The notes: a model not told the origin generated them from the sequence alone. A stretch of DNA of 64,000 nt from Lasioglossum baleicum (GCF_051020765.1 NW_027469083.1:62001-126000), one strand, 5' to 3'; shown: positions 46,223-60,300, counted from the first letter of the stretch. Program-made: numbers and translations.

Positions 46223-47717
46223 TTTCACCAAAATATTTCATAAAAGGGGTCCGAAAATTTTAATTACTTGTTAAACTCTCTAGAGTTCAATCGCAAATGG
46301 GTTATATTCGTCTAGACTACGGACGATATACGGACAACAAACCAACTTCCTCCACCACATGTATAACACAAAAAAAAATTTTATATAAAAAAAAAACCGT
46401 TTGCATGTGGGATTAATTTTTGGGAAACAGCATGAACATAATCAAAATATAACAACGAGGTGAAATTATGCGAGAATATCGCAGCCGCGGGTGGATTACG
46501 CTATATGCGGTACCTTCCCCGCGACCGAGAGTTTTCTCTCTATTATCAATTCCCAATAATTGCAATTAAACAACCGTGTGCCATTCCAAGAAAAAAAAGA
46601 AACAATTTGCATAAATTATGACAATAAGTTCAATGTTTAAATATTAGGAGTTGGTGATTATTGAGGAAAGTGGAATGGTATACAAGAGGAGAATAATATG
46701 AGAAAAATGTATCGGTATTGTGGACCTTTACGGGCGGACTACCTCTAGGGGCGATCCTAGTCTCGTAACGGTATTACCCACAATAAACAAATATAAATTG
46801 TCCCTCGTATTGGGGATTATTGGGGCGAAACTCAAGATTCCTGGGCGGGTCACACTCGGTGGTGTGTCCCTCTCCCGCGAAATCAAGTGTTACCCCTCCG
46901 CCAATAACGAGGTCCAAACACAATTAAATAAACACAGTAAATATGCACAGTATATAATAAAAATTTTTCCAATGAAATACTAAAAAAAAAATCAGACTGC
47001 GGAGGAGGCGTGATCGGTATTGATTAACTAACGTAAATTTTCTATTAGTTTTTTGATTTTGTTTAGTCTTGTATAAACTTTAATTATTTTATCTGTACTA
47101 TGGCCAACGTCGACTAATGCCAATTTGTCAACCTAGAGTTACACTACTAATATCAGCAACAGATTACCCGAAGGTCCGTTAATATTTATTAAATAATGGA
47201 TTGAAATTGGAATCAATAATGTTATCCAGACGGAACAAAATGAAATTTCCGAAATTATTACTATTATTATTAATACACTGTGTGCAATTGCGTCGAGAGT
47301 ACGCGCGATCACGTTTCCTTTTCTGACCCTGAATCCTGAAAATAAATTTTGTACACCCGGTATATTGTAACGGCGGAATGGCACACGAAATTCGAAAATA
47401 TAATGAACAAAGACCCTCGTAGAAGACCTTGAACAGGGAACAGGCTGTTGTAAATACGACGTGACACCGTAATATCTTTTCAACAGCCCGTTGCTGTGTT
47501 TACGAGGTGCTGGTTCGTTGGTTCGAGCGAGACAAAGAAAGTACCGCTCAAGGACGGGTCGTGCTTCTCTACTACGCGACCGTTTCGTTCGCCCGATTCA
47601 AATTCACACGTTTCGCCTTCGAAATTAGAATTTTCCCGTGAGAGCCTTGAACTTCCTCACGCGTCTCTTTTTTAAAAAGCCTATCTCAAATCGCTTTTTA
47701 CGGCGAGATTTCCGCAA

Positions 47718-47730
47718 TGTTCGGGCGCCA
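47718..47730 (-). other. tRNA-Lys-type primer binding site
   Basis: Minus strand TGGCGCCCGAACA, three bases (AAT) after the 5' LTR. It is complementary to the 3' end of tRNA-Lys(UUU), the same primer class used by lentiviruses; insect gypsy relatives also use tRNA-Lys. The 13-nt match then breaks. Confidence 0.88.
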
Positions 47731-47733
47731 ATT

Positions 47734-49354
47734 TGCCACGGCGTTTATTTCCCGGCGAACCGAGAGATAACCGCCTTCGAGAAATTATGGCCTTGCGACC
47801 GGGCCACGCTCGGTCGCGCGACACGTGGTCCTCTCGAGACAAAAGATCTTCGCAGATTCGAACGGAACGACAAATTTGGACACGAAGTGAACGGGCGCCA
47901 GGTACTATACCGTACCACGCGAAACTCTCGAACGATTCGATCGGTTCTCAAAACGACGTCGAATCTGCGAACATCGTTTAGGCCGGTGACGGCCGCGAAT
48001 GGGTCCAGGGAACCACGTGAGGAAAGGAACGGGGCATTCCCCGCGACGAGAACGTTTCTCACGGTAAATGAAGCTACTCGGTAGATCTCGGGCAAAATAT
48101 AGTCGTTTATTAAAACGAGATGGTCAGACAATCCGCCGGCCGTTGCCGGCGGTAGTCAATACCTTTGCCGGCGCGAACACGACAGTAACGGCGGCTGTTC
48201 GGCCGATCGCGCGGAATAACTTCTATCGCGTCGAGCTCGGTCGTCACAGGACTTCGCGTGAATTTACAAGCCACGAGGGCACGAATTCGACCGAGCTCCG
48301 GTGACGTACGCGTTCCTAATTCGAGACTGGGCGAAATGTGCGAACGGTGAACGACACGAAACGAATACGGCGCGTTATCCTCCCGTGGAACGATCCGAGG
48401 GTAACCCGAAGAATTACCGGGCGAATATCGTGGGTCCCGAATAGCTCGTGCACGAGGATTCGGCGACACACGATCCGCGGCCTCGCGAGCCTCCCAGGAG
48501 AGCGACTCCTGGTCAGCGGTAAACGCGGGGAAACACGCGGTACACCGCGGTACGAACTTTTCGCGAACTCAAATAACGTCCCCGAACCAACACGAACTGG
48601 TCACAAAAGATATCGAAATAAAGCCTGACCGGCACTTACCAATATCGCTGGGATGGCGGCTGTCGCAAAATTACTTTGTTATATCGCGGTCTAAAGGTTC
48701 GCACGTGTTACCCGTAAGTAGTCCTTCGACCCAGTGGCCCAGTTCGAGATGGTTCGGAACGCGGAAGCGAGTTTTCCCCCCACTCTCGTCTTCGGTGACG
48801 CTCGGGCCAATCACGTTGTTTCTTGGCGCAGGGACGACTCGATGACATGTCGGCCCGGGCCTTCGGTATTTTCTATTTTCCGAAGCCCGGCCGATATAAG
48901 GCGGTTAGTCGGCATCCATGGATCCGAGCCGTTCCGGTGTAGCTCTCATGGCATTTTCCGGATGAGACGTCGACTAGGGTGGACTGCTGATCGTCCTTAT
49001 GTTTAACAGCCTCGTCGCTTTCTCCGGGTTGACAGATCCGGGCTCGGTCCAATCCTCGCCGTCTTCCTCGCCAGCGGCGCCCTGTGATTGGTGTTCCGAG
49101 CGTCTCCGCTTGCGGCCTTCCGCCAATCGGCGGCCGGAGACAGGTATCGGGCTCCTCGCCGATTTCGGTGGTTTCTGAAAACTCTTGTCGCGCCCGGCGG
49201 CGCGACATTCAAATGCGATAATTCTATTCTTTTGGGCGTTCGGATGTCCCAGGGAGAGCGCTCGTTATAACCGTTTCGTTATTATGCCGCTTTCCAGTGA
49301 CCCGGTCTTTCGTCTAAGGTTCGGAGTGACGTAGGCTAAATCTGCCACGTCACA
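47734..49354 (-). repeat. 5' LTR, 1,621 bp
   Basis: Offset from the 3' LTR by exactly 9,919 bp. In element orientation it ends CCGTGGCA, three bases before the primer site. It should contain the promoter, but I find no clearly placed TATA box in the element direction; a GGTAAGT donor-like motif lies at 48634-48640. Confidence 0.95.
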
Positions 49355-49358
49355 ATGC
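49355..49358 (+). repeat. Target site duplication ATGC, right copy
   Basis: Follows the LTR end CACGTCACA and is continued by ACATGTATAAAAA of the same monomer. Four bases is usual for Ty3/gypsy integrases. Confidence 0.92.
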
Positions 49359-52300
49359 ACATGTATAAAAATCGGATGGCGCGGTAACAAAAATTCTAAA
49401 TTATACAGCACAAGTTGCAGCAATGCATGCGCATAAGTTAAATTACCTGCATACCTCCGTTTCCTCAAACTGTGTGTTCATAACTGGCACTAGGAGGATC
49501 GCAGTGCCACCACTGCGAGGAGGCCCAGGACTCTGCGCGGCATACGCTGGAAGAATGTCCAGCCTGGTCGGCACCGCGTAGAGACCTAAGGGGAGTTATT
49601 GGGATGGACCTGCCGTTGCCGGTCGTGGTCGACCACATGATCGGCAGCGAGAGGTCAAGAGCAGCGATTGCCTCCTTCTGCTAGATTGTGATAACGCAGA
49701 AGGAGGCAGGGGAGGGGGAGAGGGAAGCCGACCCGCTCTCCGCCAGAAGGCTAGCATCGGCGGGGCAACCCCGACGAGGCCGACGGCCCCCGTAAGGGGC
49801 CGCAGGCGTAATGGCGGCGGTGGTACTACTTAGTACTTCCACCGCCGCCAAGGGGGGCGGGCCGTTAAGGCGCCCCCGAGGTGGACAGGTCGCGGGGGGC
49901 GAGGTGGAGCAATAATCCCCTTCCCCCCCTCTCTACAAAGATGCGACCTGCCGGTCGACCCCCTCCTTTTATTGTATAATATTTCATTTTACTCTATATT
50001 ATAAATTTTATCTTTATCTTTTATTCCCCTTTATTTTGCCCCCCTTCTTATGTTTGTTGTGTTTTGTCCATTGTATTTATTTACTTATTATTATTTATTT
50101 ATTTAATGACTTTTATTTTATCTACACACCTTTTCATTTACTGATTTTATCTTTTATTTTATCATATTTTTAAGTTTTATGCGGGTTGACAGGGGGGCGG
50201 GACGGGGGGAGGGGACAGACGCGAGCCGGAACTCGCCTCTGTCCCTTCCTTGTCGCGTGCGGAAAAAATACAATGCAGCGTGTACGAGTATTTGCACATG
50301 TATAAAAATCGGATGGCGCAGTAACAAAAATTCTAAATTATACAGCACAAGTTGCAGCAATGCATGCGCATAAGTTAAATTACCTGCATACCTCCGTTTC
50401 CTCAAACTGTGTGTTCATAACTGGCATTGGGAGGATCGCAGTGCCACCACTGCGAGGAGGCCCAGGACTCTGCGCGGCATACGCTGGAAGAATGTCCAGC
50501 GTGGTCGGCACCGCGCAGAGACCTAAGGGGCGTTATTGGGATGGACCTCCCGTTGCCGGTCGTGGTCGACCACATGATCGGCAGCGAGAGGTCAAGAGCA
50601 GCGATTGCCTCCTTCTGTGAGATTGTGATAACGCAGAAGGAGGCAGCGGAGAGGGAGAGGGAAGCTGACCCGCTCTCCGCCAGAAGGCTAGCATCGGCGG
50701 GGCAATCCCGACGAGGTCGACGGCCCCCGTAAGGGGCCGCAGGCGTAATGGCGGCGGTGGTACTACTTAGTACTTCCACCGCCGCCAAGGGGGGCTGGCC
50801 GTTAAGGCGCCCCCGAGGTGGACAGGTCGCGGGGGGCGAGGTGGAGCAATAATCCCCTTCCCCCCCTCTCTACAAAGATGCGACCTGCCGGTCGACCCCC
50901 CTCCTTTTATTGTATAATATTTCATTTTACTCTATATTATAAATTCTATCTTTATCTTTTATTCCCCTTTATTTTGCCCCCCTTCTTATGTTTGTTGTGT
51001 TTTGTCCATTGTATTTATTTACTTATTATTATTTATTTATTTAATGACTTTTATTTTATCTATACACCTTTTCATTTACTGATTTTATCTTTTATTTTAT
51101 CATATTTTTAAGTTTTCTGCGGGTTGACAGGGGGGCGGGACGGGGGGAGGGGACAGACGCGAGCCGGAACTCGCCTCTGTCCCTTCCTTGTCGCGTGCGG
51201 AAAAAAATACAATGCAGCGTGTACGAGTATTTGCACATGTATGAAAATCGGATGGCGCAGTAACAAAAATTCTAAATTATACAGCACAAATTGCAGCAAT
51301 GCATGCGCATAAGTTAAATTACCTGCATACCTCCGTTTCCTCAAACTGTGTGTTCATAACTGGCATTGGGAGGATCGCAGTGCCACCACTGCGAGGAGGC
51401 CCAGGACTCTGCGCGGCATACGCTGGAAGAATGTCCAGCGTGGTCGGCACCGCGCAGAGACCTAAGGGGCGTTATTGGGATGGACCTCCCGTTGCCGGTC
51501 GTGGTCGACCACATGATCGGCAGCGAGAGGTCAAGAGCAGCGATTGCCTCCTTCTGTGAGATTGTGATAACGCAGAAGGAGGCAGCGGAGAGGGAGAGGG
51601 AAGCCGACCCGCTCTCCGCCAGAAGGCTAGCATCGGCGGGGCAACCCCGACGAGGCCGACGGCCCCCGTAAGGGGCCGCAGGCGTAATGGCGGCGGTGGT
51701 ACTACTTAGTACTTCCACCGCCGCCAAGGGGGGCTGGCCGTTAAGGCGCCCCCGAGGTGGACAGGTCGCGGGGGGCGAGGTGGAGCAATAATCCCCTTCC
51801 CCCCCTCTCTACAAAGATGCGACCTGCCGGTCGACCCCCCTCCTTTTATTGTATAATATTTCATTTTACTCTATATTATAAATTCTATCTTTATCTTTTA
51901 TTCCCCTTTATTTTGCCCCCCTTCTTATGTTTGTTGTGTTTTGTCCATTGTATTTATTTACTTATTATTATTTATTTATTTAATGACTTTTATTTTATCT
52001 ACACACCTTTTCATTTACTGATTTTATCTTTTATTTTATCATATTTTTAAGTTTTCTGCGGGTTGACAGGGGGGCGGGACGGGGGGAGGGGACAGACGCG
52101 AGCCGGAACTCGCCTCTGTCCCCTCCTTGTCGCGTGCGGAAAAAAATACAATGCAGCGTGTACGAGTATTTGCACATGTATAAAAATCGGATGGCGCGGT
52201 AACAAAAATTCTAAATTATACAGCACAGGTTGCAGCAATGCATGCGCATAAGTTAAATTACCTGCATACCTCCGTTTCCTCAAACTGTGTGTTCATAACT

Positions 52301-53939
52301 GGCATTGGGAGGATCGCAGTGCCACCACTGCGAGGAGGCCCAGGACTCTGCGCGGCATACGCTGGAAGAATGTCCAGCGTGGTCGGCACCGCGCAGAGAC
52401 CTAAGGGGCGTTATTGGGATGGACCTGCCGTTGCCGGTCGTGGTCGACCACATGATCGGCAGCGAGAGGTCAAGAGCAGCGATTGCCTCCTTCTGTGAGA
52501 TTGTGATAACGCAGAAGGAGGCAGCGGAGAGGGAGAGGGAAGCCGACCCGCTCTCCGCCAGAAGGCTAGCATCGGCGGGGCAACCCCGACGAGGCCGACG
52601 GCCCCCGTAAGGGGCCGCAGGCGTAATGGCGGCGGTGGTACTACTTAGTACTTCCACCGCCGCCAAGGGGGGCTGGCCGTTAAGGCGCCCCCGAGGTGGA
52701 CAGGTCGCGGGGGGCGAGGTGGAGCAATAATCCCCTTCCCCCCCTCTCTACAAAGATGCGACCTGCCGGTCGACCCCCCTCCTTTTATTGTATAATATTT
52801 CATTTTACTCTATATTATAAATTCTATCTTTATCTTTTATTCCCCTTTATTTTGCCCCCCTTCTTATGTTTGTTGTGTTTTGTCCATTGTATTTATTTAC
52901 TTATTATTATTTATTTATTTAATGACTTTTATTTTATCTATACACCTTTTCATTTACTGATTTTATCTTTTATTTTATCATATTTTTAAGTTTTCTGCGG
53001 GTTGACAGGGGGGCGGGACGGGGGGAGGGGACAGACGCGAGCCGGAACTCGCCTCTGTCCCCTCCTTGTCGCGTGCGGAAAAAAATACAATGCAGCGTGT
53101 ACGAGTATTTGCACATGTATAAAAATCGGATGGCGCGGTAACAAAAATTCTAAATTATACAGCACAGGTTGCAGCAATGCATGCGCATAAGTTAAATTAC
53201 CTGCATACCTCCGTTTCCTCAAACTGTGTGTTCATAACTGGCATTGGGAGGATCGAAGTGCCACCACTGCGAGGAGGCCCAGGACACTGCGCGGCATACG
53301 CTGGAAGAATGTCCAGCCTGGTCGGCACCGCGCAGAGACCTAAGGGGCGTTATTGGGATGGACCTCCCGTTGCCGGTCGTGGTCGACCACATGATCGGCA
53401 GCGAGAGGTCAAGAGCAGCGATTGCCTCCTTCTGTGAGATTGTGATAAAGCAGAAGGAGGCAGCGGAGAGGGAGAGGGAAGCCGACCCGCTCTCCGCCAG
53501 AAGGCTAGCATCGGCGGGGCAACCCCGACGAGGCCGACGGCCCCCGTAAGGGGCCGCAGGCGTAATGGCGGCGGTGGTACTACTTAGTACTTCCACCGCC
53601 GCCAAGGGGGGCTGGCCGTTAAGGCGCCCCCGAGGTGGACAGGTCGCGGGAGGCGAGGTGGAGCAATAATCCCCTTACCCCCCTCTCTACAAAGATGCGA
53701 CCTGCCGGTCGACCCCCCTCCTTTTATTGTATAATATTTCATTTTACTCTATATTATAAATTTTATCTTTATCTTTTATTCCCCTTTATTTTGCCCCCCT
53801 TCTTATGTTTGTTGTGTTTTGTCCATTGTATTTATTTACTTATTATTATTTATTTATTTAATGACTTTTATTTTATCTACACACCTTTTCATTTACTGAT
53901 TTTATCTTGTATTTTATCATATTTTTAAGTTTTATGCGG

Positions 53940-55793
53940 GTTGACCAGGGGGCGGGGACAGACGCGAGCCGGAACTCGCCTCTGTCCCTTCCTTGTCGCG
54001 TGCGGAAAAAAATACAATGCAGCGTGTACGAGTATATGCACATGTATAAAAATCGGATGGCGCGGTAACAAAAATTCTAAATTATACAGCACAAGTTGCA
54101 GCAATGCATGCGCATAAGTTAAATTACCTGCATACCTCCGTTTCCTCAAACTGTGTGTTCATAACTGGCATTGGGAGGATCGCAGTGCCACCACTGCGAG
54201 GAGGCCCAGGACTCTGCGCGGCATACGCTGGAAGAATGTCCAGCGTGGTCGGCACCGCGCAGAGACCTAAGGGGCGTTATTGGGATGGACCTCCCGTTGC
54301 CGGTCGTGGTCGACCACATGATCGGCAGCGAGAGGTCAAGTGCAGCGATTGCCTCCTTCTGTGAGATTGTGATAACGCAGAAGGAGGCAGCGGAGAGGGA
54401 GAGGGAAGCCGACCCGCTCTCCGCCAGAAGGCTAGCATCGGCGGGGCAACCCCGACGAGGCCGACGGCCCCCGTAAGGGGCCGCAGGCGTAATGGCGGCG
54501 GTGGTACTACTTAGTACTTCCACCGCCGCCAAGGGGGGCTGGCCGTTAAGGCGCCCCCGAGGTGGACAGGTCGCGGGGGGCGAGGTGGAGCAATAATCCC
54601 CTTCCCCCCCTCTCAACAAAGATGCGACCTGCCGGTCGACCCCCCCCCTTTTATTGTATAATATTTCATTTTACTCTATATTATAAATTTTATCTTTATC
54701 TTTTATTCCCCTTTATTTTGCCACCCTTCTTATTTTTGTTGTGTTTTGTCCATTGTATTTATTTACTTATTATTATTTATTTATTTATTGACTTTTATTT
54801 TATCTACACACCTTTTCATTTACTGATTTTATCTTGTATTTTATCATATTTTTAAGTTTTATGCGGGTTGACCAGGGGGCGGGGACAGACGCGAGCCGGA
54901 ACTCGCCTCTGTCCCTTCCTTGTCGCGTGCGGAAAAAAATACAATGCAGCGTGTACGAGTATATGCACATGTATAAAAATCGGATGGCGCGGTAACAAAA
55001 ATTCTAAATTATACAGCACAAGTTGCAGCAATGCATGCGCATAAGTTAAATTACCTGCATACCTCCGTTTCCTCAAACTGTGTGTTCATAACTGGCATTG
55101 GGAGGATCGCAGTGCCACCACTGCGAGGAGGCCCAGGACTCTGCGCGGCATACGCTGGAAGAATGTCCAGCGTGGTCGGCACCGCGCAGAGACCTAAGGG
55201 GCGTTATTGGGATGGACCTCCCGTTGCCGGTCGTGGTCGACCACATGATCGGCAGCGAGAGGTCAAGTGCAGCGATTGCCTCCTTCTGTGAGATTGTGAT
55301 AACGCAGAAGGAGGCAGCGGAGAGGGAGAGGGAAGCCGACCCGCTCTCCGCCAGAAGGCTAGCATCGGCGGGGCAACCCCGACGAGGCCGACGGCCCCCG
55401 TAAGGGGCCGCAGGCGTAATGGCGGCGGTGGTACTACTTAGTACTTCCACCGCCGCCAAGGGGGGCTGGCCGTTAAGGCGCCCCCGAGGTGGACAGGTCG
55501 CGGGGGGCGAGGTGGAGCAATAATCCCCTTCCCCCCCTCTCTACAAAGATGCGACCTGCCGGTCGACCCCCCCCCTTTTATTGTATAATATTTCATTTTA
55601 CTCTATATTATAAATTTTATCTTTATCTTTTATTCCCCTTTATTTTGCCACCCTTCTTATTTTTGTTGTGTTTTGTCCATTGTATTTATTTACTTATTAT
55701 TATTTATTTATTTATTGACTTTTATTTTATCTATTTTATCTATACACCTTTTCATTTACTGATTTTATCTTGTATTTTATCATATTTTTAAGT
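53940..55793 (+). repeat. Single-monomer duplication with shortened 927-bp unit
   Basis: Copies at 54171 and 55098 lie in near-identical 927-bp units. Both units start with the same ~12-bp loss that leaves only GGGGGCGGGGACAG and removes the quadruplex motif, and both carry AAGTGCAGCG. The same AAGTGCAGCG variant occurs at 36997 on the other side of the insertion. Confidence 0.75.
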
Positions 55794-57342
55794 TTTATGC
55801 GGGTTGACCAGGGGGTGGGACGGGGGGAGGGGACAGACGCGAGCCGGAACTCGCCTCTGTCCCTTCCTTGTCGCGTGCGGAAAAAAATACAATGCAGCGT
55901 GTACGAGTATATGCACATGTATAAAAATCGGATGGCGCGGTAACAAAAATTCTAAATTATACAGCACAAGTTGCAGCAATGCATGCGCATAAGTTAAATT
56001 ACCTGCATACCTCCGTTTCCTCAAACTGTGTGTTCATAACTGGCACTAGGAGGATCGCAGTGCCACCACTGCGAGGAGGCCCAGGACTCTGCGCGGCATA
56101 CGCTGGAAGAATGTCCAGCCTGGTCGGCACCGCGTAGAGACCTAAGGGGCGTTATTGGGATGGACCTCCCGTTGCCGGTCGTGGTCGACCACATGATCGG
56201 CAGCGAGAGGTCAAGAGCAGCGATTGCCTCCTTCTGCTAGATTGTGATAACGCAGAAGGAGGCAGGGGAGAGGGAGAGGGAAGCCGACCCGCTCTCCGCC
56301 AGAAGGCTAGCATCGGCGGGGCAACCCCGACGAGGCCGACGGCCCCCGTAAGGGGCCGCAGGCGTAATGGCGGCGGTGGTACTACTTAGTACTTCCACCG
56401 CCGCCAAGGGGGGCGGGCCGTTAAGGCGCCCCCGAGGTGGACAGGTCGCGGGGGGCGAGGTGGAGCAATAATCCCCTTCCCCCCCTCTCTACAAAGATGC
56501 GACCTGCCGGTCGACCCCCTCCTTTTATTGTATAATATTTCATTTTACTCTATATTATAAATTCTATCTTTATCTTTTATTCCCCTTTATTTTGCCCCCC
56601 TTCTTATGTTTGTTGTGTTTTGTCCATTGTATTTATTTACTTATTATTATTTATTTATTTAATGACTTTTATTTTATCTATACACCTTTTCATTTACTGA
56701 TTTTATCTTTTATTTTATCATATTTTTAAGTTTTCTGCGGGTTGACAGGGGGGCGGGACGGGGGGAGGGGACAGACGCGAGCCGGAACTCGCCTCTGTCC
56801 CCTCCTTGTCGCGTGCGGAAAAAAATACAATGCAGCGTGTACGAGTATTTGCACATGTATAAAAATCGGATGGCGCGGTAACAAAAATTCTAAATTATAC
56901 AGCACAGGTTGCAGCAATGCATGCGCATAAGTTAAATTACCTGCATACCTCCGTTTCCTCAAACTGTGTGTTCATAACTGGCATTGGGAGGATCGCAGTG
57001 CCACCACTGCGAGGAGGCCCAGGACTCTGCGCGGCATACGCTGGAAGAATGTCCAGCGTGGTCGGCACCGCGCAGAGACCTAAGGGGCGTTATTGGGATG
57101 GACCTCCCGTTGCCGGTCGTGGTCGACCACATGATCGGCAGCGAGAGGTCAAGAGCAGCGATTGCCTCCTTCTGTGAGATTGTGATAACGCAGAAGGAGG
57201 CAGCGGAGAGGGAGAGGGAAGCCGACCCGCTCTCCGCCAGAAGGCTAGCATCGGCGGGGCAACCCCGACGAGGCCGACGGCCCCCGTAAGGGGCCGCAGG
57301 CGTAATGGCGGCGGTGGTACTACTTAGTACTTCCACCGCCGC

Positions 57343-60300
57343 CAAGGGGGGCGGGCCGTTAAGGCGCCCCCGAGGTGGACAGGTCGCGGGGGGCGAGGTG
57401 GAGCAATAATCCCCTTCCCCCCCTCTCTACAAAGATGCGACCTGCCGGTCGACCCCCTCCTTTTATTGTATAATATTTCATTTTACTCTATATTATAAAT
57501 TTTATCTTTATCTTTTATTCCCCTTTATTTTGCCCCCCTTCTTATGTTTGTTGTGTTTTGTCCATTGTATTTATTTACTTATTATTATTTATTTATTTAA
57601 TGACTTTTATTTTATCTACACACCTTTTCATTTACTGATTTTATCTTTTATTTTATCATATTTTTAAGTTTTATGCGGGTTGACAGGGGGGCGGGACGGG
57701 GGGAGGGGACAGACGCGAGCCGGAACTCGCCTCTGTCCCTTCCTTGTCGCGTGCGGAAAAAATACAATGCAGCGTGTACGAGTATTTGCACATGTATAAA
57801 AATCGGATGGCGCAGTAACAAAAATTCTAAATTATACAGCACAAGTTGCAGCAATGCATGCGCATAAGTTAAATTACCTGCATACCTCCGTTTCCTCAAA
57901 CTGTGTGTTCATAACTGGCATTGGGAGGATCGCAGTGCCACCACTGCGAGGAGGCCCAGGACTCTGCGCGGCATACGCTGGAAGAATGTCCAGCGTGGTC
58001 GGCACCGCGCAGAGACCTAAGGGGCGTTATTGGGATGGACCTCCCGTTGCCGGTCGTGGTCGACCACATGATCGGCAGCGAGAGGTCAAGAGCAGCGATT
58101 GCCTCCTTCTGTGAGATTGTGATAACGCAGAAGGAGGCAGCGGAGAGGGAGAGGGAAGCCGACCCGCTCTCCGCCAGAAGGCTAGCATCGGCGGGGCAAC
58201 CCCGACGAGGCCGACGGCCCCCGTAAGGGGCCGCAGGCGTAATGGCGGCGGTGGTACTACTTAGTACTTCCACCGCCGCCAAGGGGGGCTGGCCGTTAAG
58301 GCGCCCCCGAGGTGGACAGGTCGCGGGGGGCGAGGTGGAGCAATAATCCCCTTCCCCCCCTCTCTACAAAGATGCGACCTGCCGGTCGACCCCCCCTCCT
58401 TTTATTGTATAATATTTCATTTTACTCTATATTATAAATTCTATCTTTATCTTTTATTCCCCTTTATTTTGCCCCCCTTCTTATGTTTGTTGTGTTTTGT
58501 CCATTGTATTTATTTACTTATTATTATTTATTTATTTAATGACTTTTATTTTATCTATACACCTTTTCATTTACTGATTTTATCTTTTATTTTATCATAT
58601 TTTTAAGTTTTCTGCGGGTTGACAGGGGGGCGGGACGGGGGGAGGGGACAGACGCGAGCCGGAACTCGCCTCTGTCCCCTCCTTGTCGCGTGCGGAAAAA
58701 AATACAATGCAGCGTGTACGAGTATTTGCACATGTATAAAAATCGGATGGCGCGGTAACAAAAATTCTAAATTATACAGCACAGGTTGCAGCAATGCATG
58801 CGCATAAGTTAAATTACCTGCATACCTCCGTTTCCTCAAACTGTGTGTTCATAACTGGCATTGGGAGGATCGCAGTGCCACCACTGCGAGGAGGCCCAGG
58901 ACTCTGCGCGGCATACGCTGGAAGAATGTCCAGCGTGGTCGGCACCGCGCAGAGACCTAAGGGGCGTTATTGGGATGGACCTCCCGTTGCCGGTCGTGGT
59001 CGACCACATGATCGGCAGCGAGAGGTCAAGAGCAGCGATTGCCTCCTTCTGTGAGATTGTGATAACGCAGAAGGAGGCAGCGGAGAGGGAGAGGGAAGCC
59101 GACCCGCTCTCCGCCAGAAGGCTAGCATCGGCGGGGCAACCCCGACGAGGCCGACGGCCCCCGTAAGGGGCCGCAGGCGTAATGGCGGCGGTGGTACTAC
59201 TTAGTACTTCCACCGCCGCCAAGGGGGGCTGGCCGTTAAGGCGCCCCCGAGGTGGACAGGTCGCGGGGGGCGAGGTGGAGCAATAATCCCCTTCCCCCCC
59301 TCTCTACAAAGATGCGACCTGCCGGTCGACCCCCCCCCTTTTATTGTATAATATTTCATTTTACTCTATATTATAAATTTTATCTTTATCTTTTATTCCC
59401 CTTTATTTTGCCACCCTTCTTATTTTTGTTGTGTTTTGTCCATTGTATTTATTTACTTATTATTATTTATTTATTTATTGACTTTTATTTTATCTATTTT
59501 ATCTATACACCTTTTCATTTACTGATTTTATCTTGTATTTTATCATATTTTTAAGTTTTATGCGGGTTGACCAGGGGGTGGGACGGGGGGAGGGGACAGA
59601 CGCGAGCCGGAACTCGCCTCTGTCCCTTCCTTGTCGCGTGCGGAAAAAAATACAATGCAGCGTGTACGAGTATATGCACATGTATAAAAATCGGATGGCG
59701 CGGTAACAAAAATTCTAAATTATACAGCACAAGTTGCAGCAATGCATGCGCATAAGTTAAATTACCTGCATACCTCCGTTTCCTCAAACTGTGTGTTCAT
59801 AACTGGCACTAGGAGGATCGCAGTGCCACCACTGCGAGGAGGCCCAGGACTCTGCGCGGCATACGCTGGAAGAATGTCCAGCCTGGTCGGCACCGCGTAG
59901 AGACCTAAGGGGAGTTATTGGGATGGACCTGCCGTTGCCGGTCGTGGTCGACCACATGATCGGCAGCGAGAGGTCAAGAGCAGCGATTGCCTCCTTCTGC
60001 TAGATTGTGATAACGCAGAAGGAGGCAGGGGAGAGGGAGAGGGAAGCCGACCCGCTCTCCGCCAGAAGGCTAGCATCGGCGGGGCAACCCCGACGAGGCC
60101 GACGGCCCCCGTAAGGGGCCGCAGGCGTAATGGCGGCGGTGGTACTACTTAGTACTTCCACCGCCGCCAAGGGGGGCGGGCCGTTAAGGCGCCCCCGAGG
60201 TGGACAGGTCGCGGGGGGCGAGGTGGAGCAATAATCCCCTTCCCCCCCTCTCTACAAAGATGCGACCTGCCGGTCGACCCCCTCCTTTTATTGTATAATA

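Larger units (their letters stand above)
45709..47717 (-). other. Gypsy 5' leader, ~2.0 kb, no convincing ORF
   Basis: Unusually long region between the primer site and gag. The middle (about 46080-47500) is much more AT-rich than the LTRs, gag or pol. It holds degenerate ~58-bp repeats, a 16-bp palindrome and a donor-like GTAAGT. A 114-codon minus-strand frame at 47139-47483 has a hydrophobic stretch but no recognisable motif, and I do not call it a gene. The composition shift could reflect captured DNA or an RNA packaging region. Confidence 0.7.
37815..49354 (-). mobile_element. Ty3/gypsy LTR retrotransposon, complete, 11,540 bp
   Basis: Full structure on the minus strand: 5' LTR (47734-49354), primer site, ~2-kb leader, gag, pol, ORF3, polypurine tract and 3' LTR (37815-39435). 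The ends are TG...CA and the target duplication is ATGC. The Pol order protease-RT-RNase H-integrase and the YLDD box place it in Ty3/gypsy (Metaviridae). There is no chromodomain and no envelope-like ORF. All three ORFs are uninterrupted and the LTRs look almost identical, so the copy is young and may be competent. It landed in one satellite monomer between GAGTAT and ACATGTATAAAAA, just before the TATA-like motif. Confidence 0.96.

Noticed and set aside
47139..47483. 114-codon leader ORF with hydrophobic segment
   Set aside because: No motif, AT-rich region, far from gag; kept only as a note in the leader entry.
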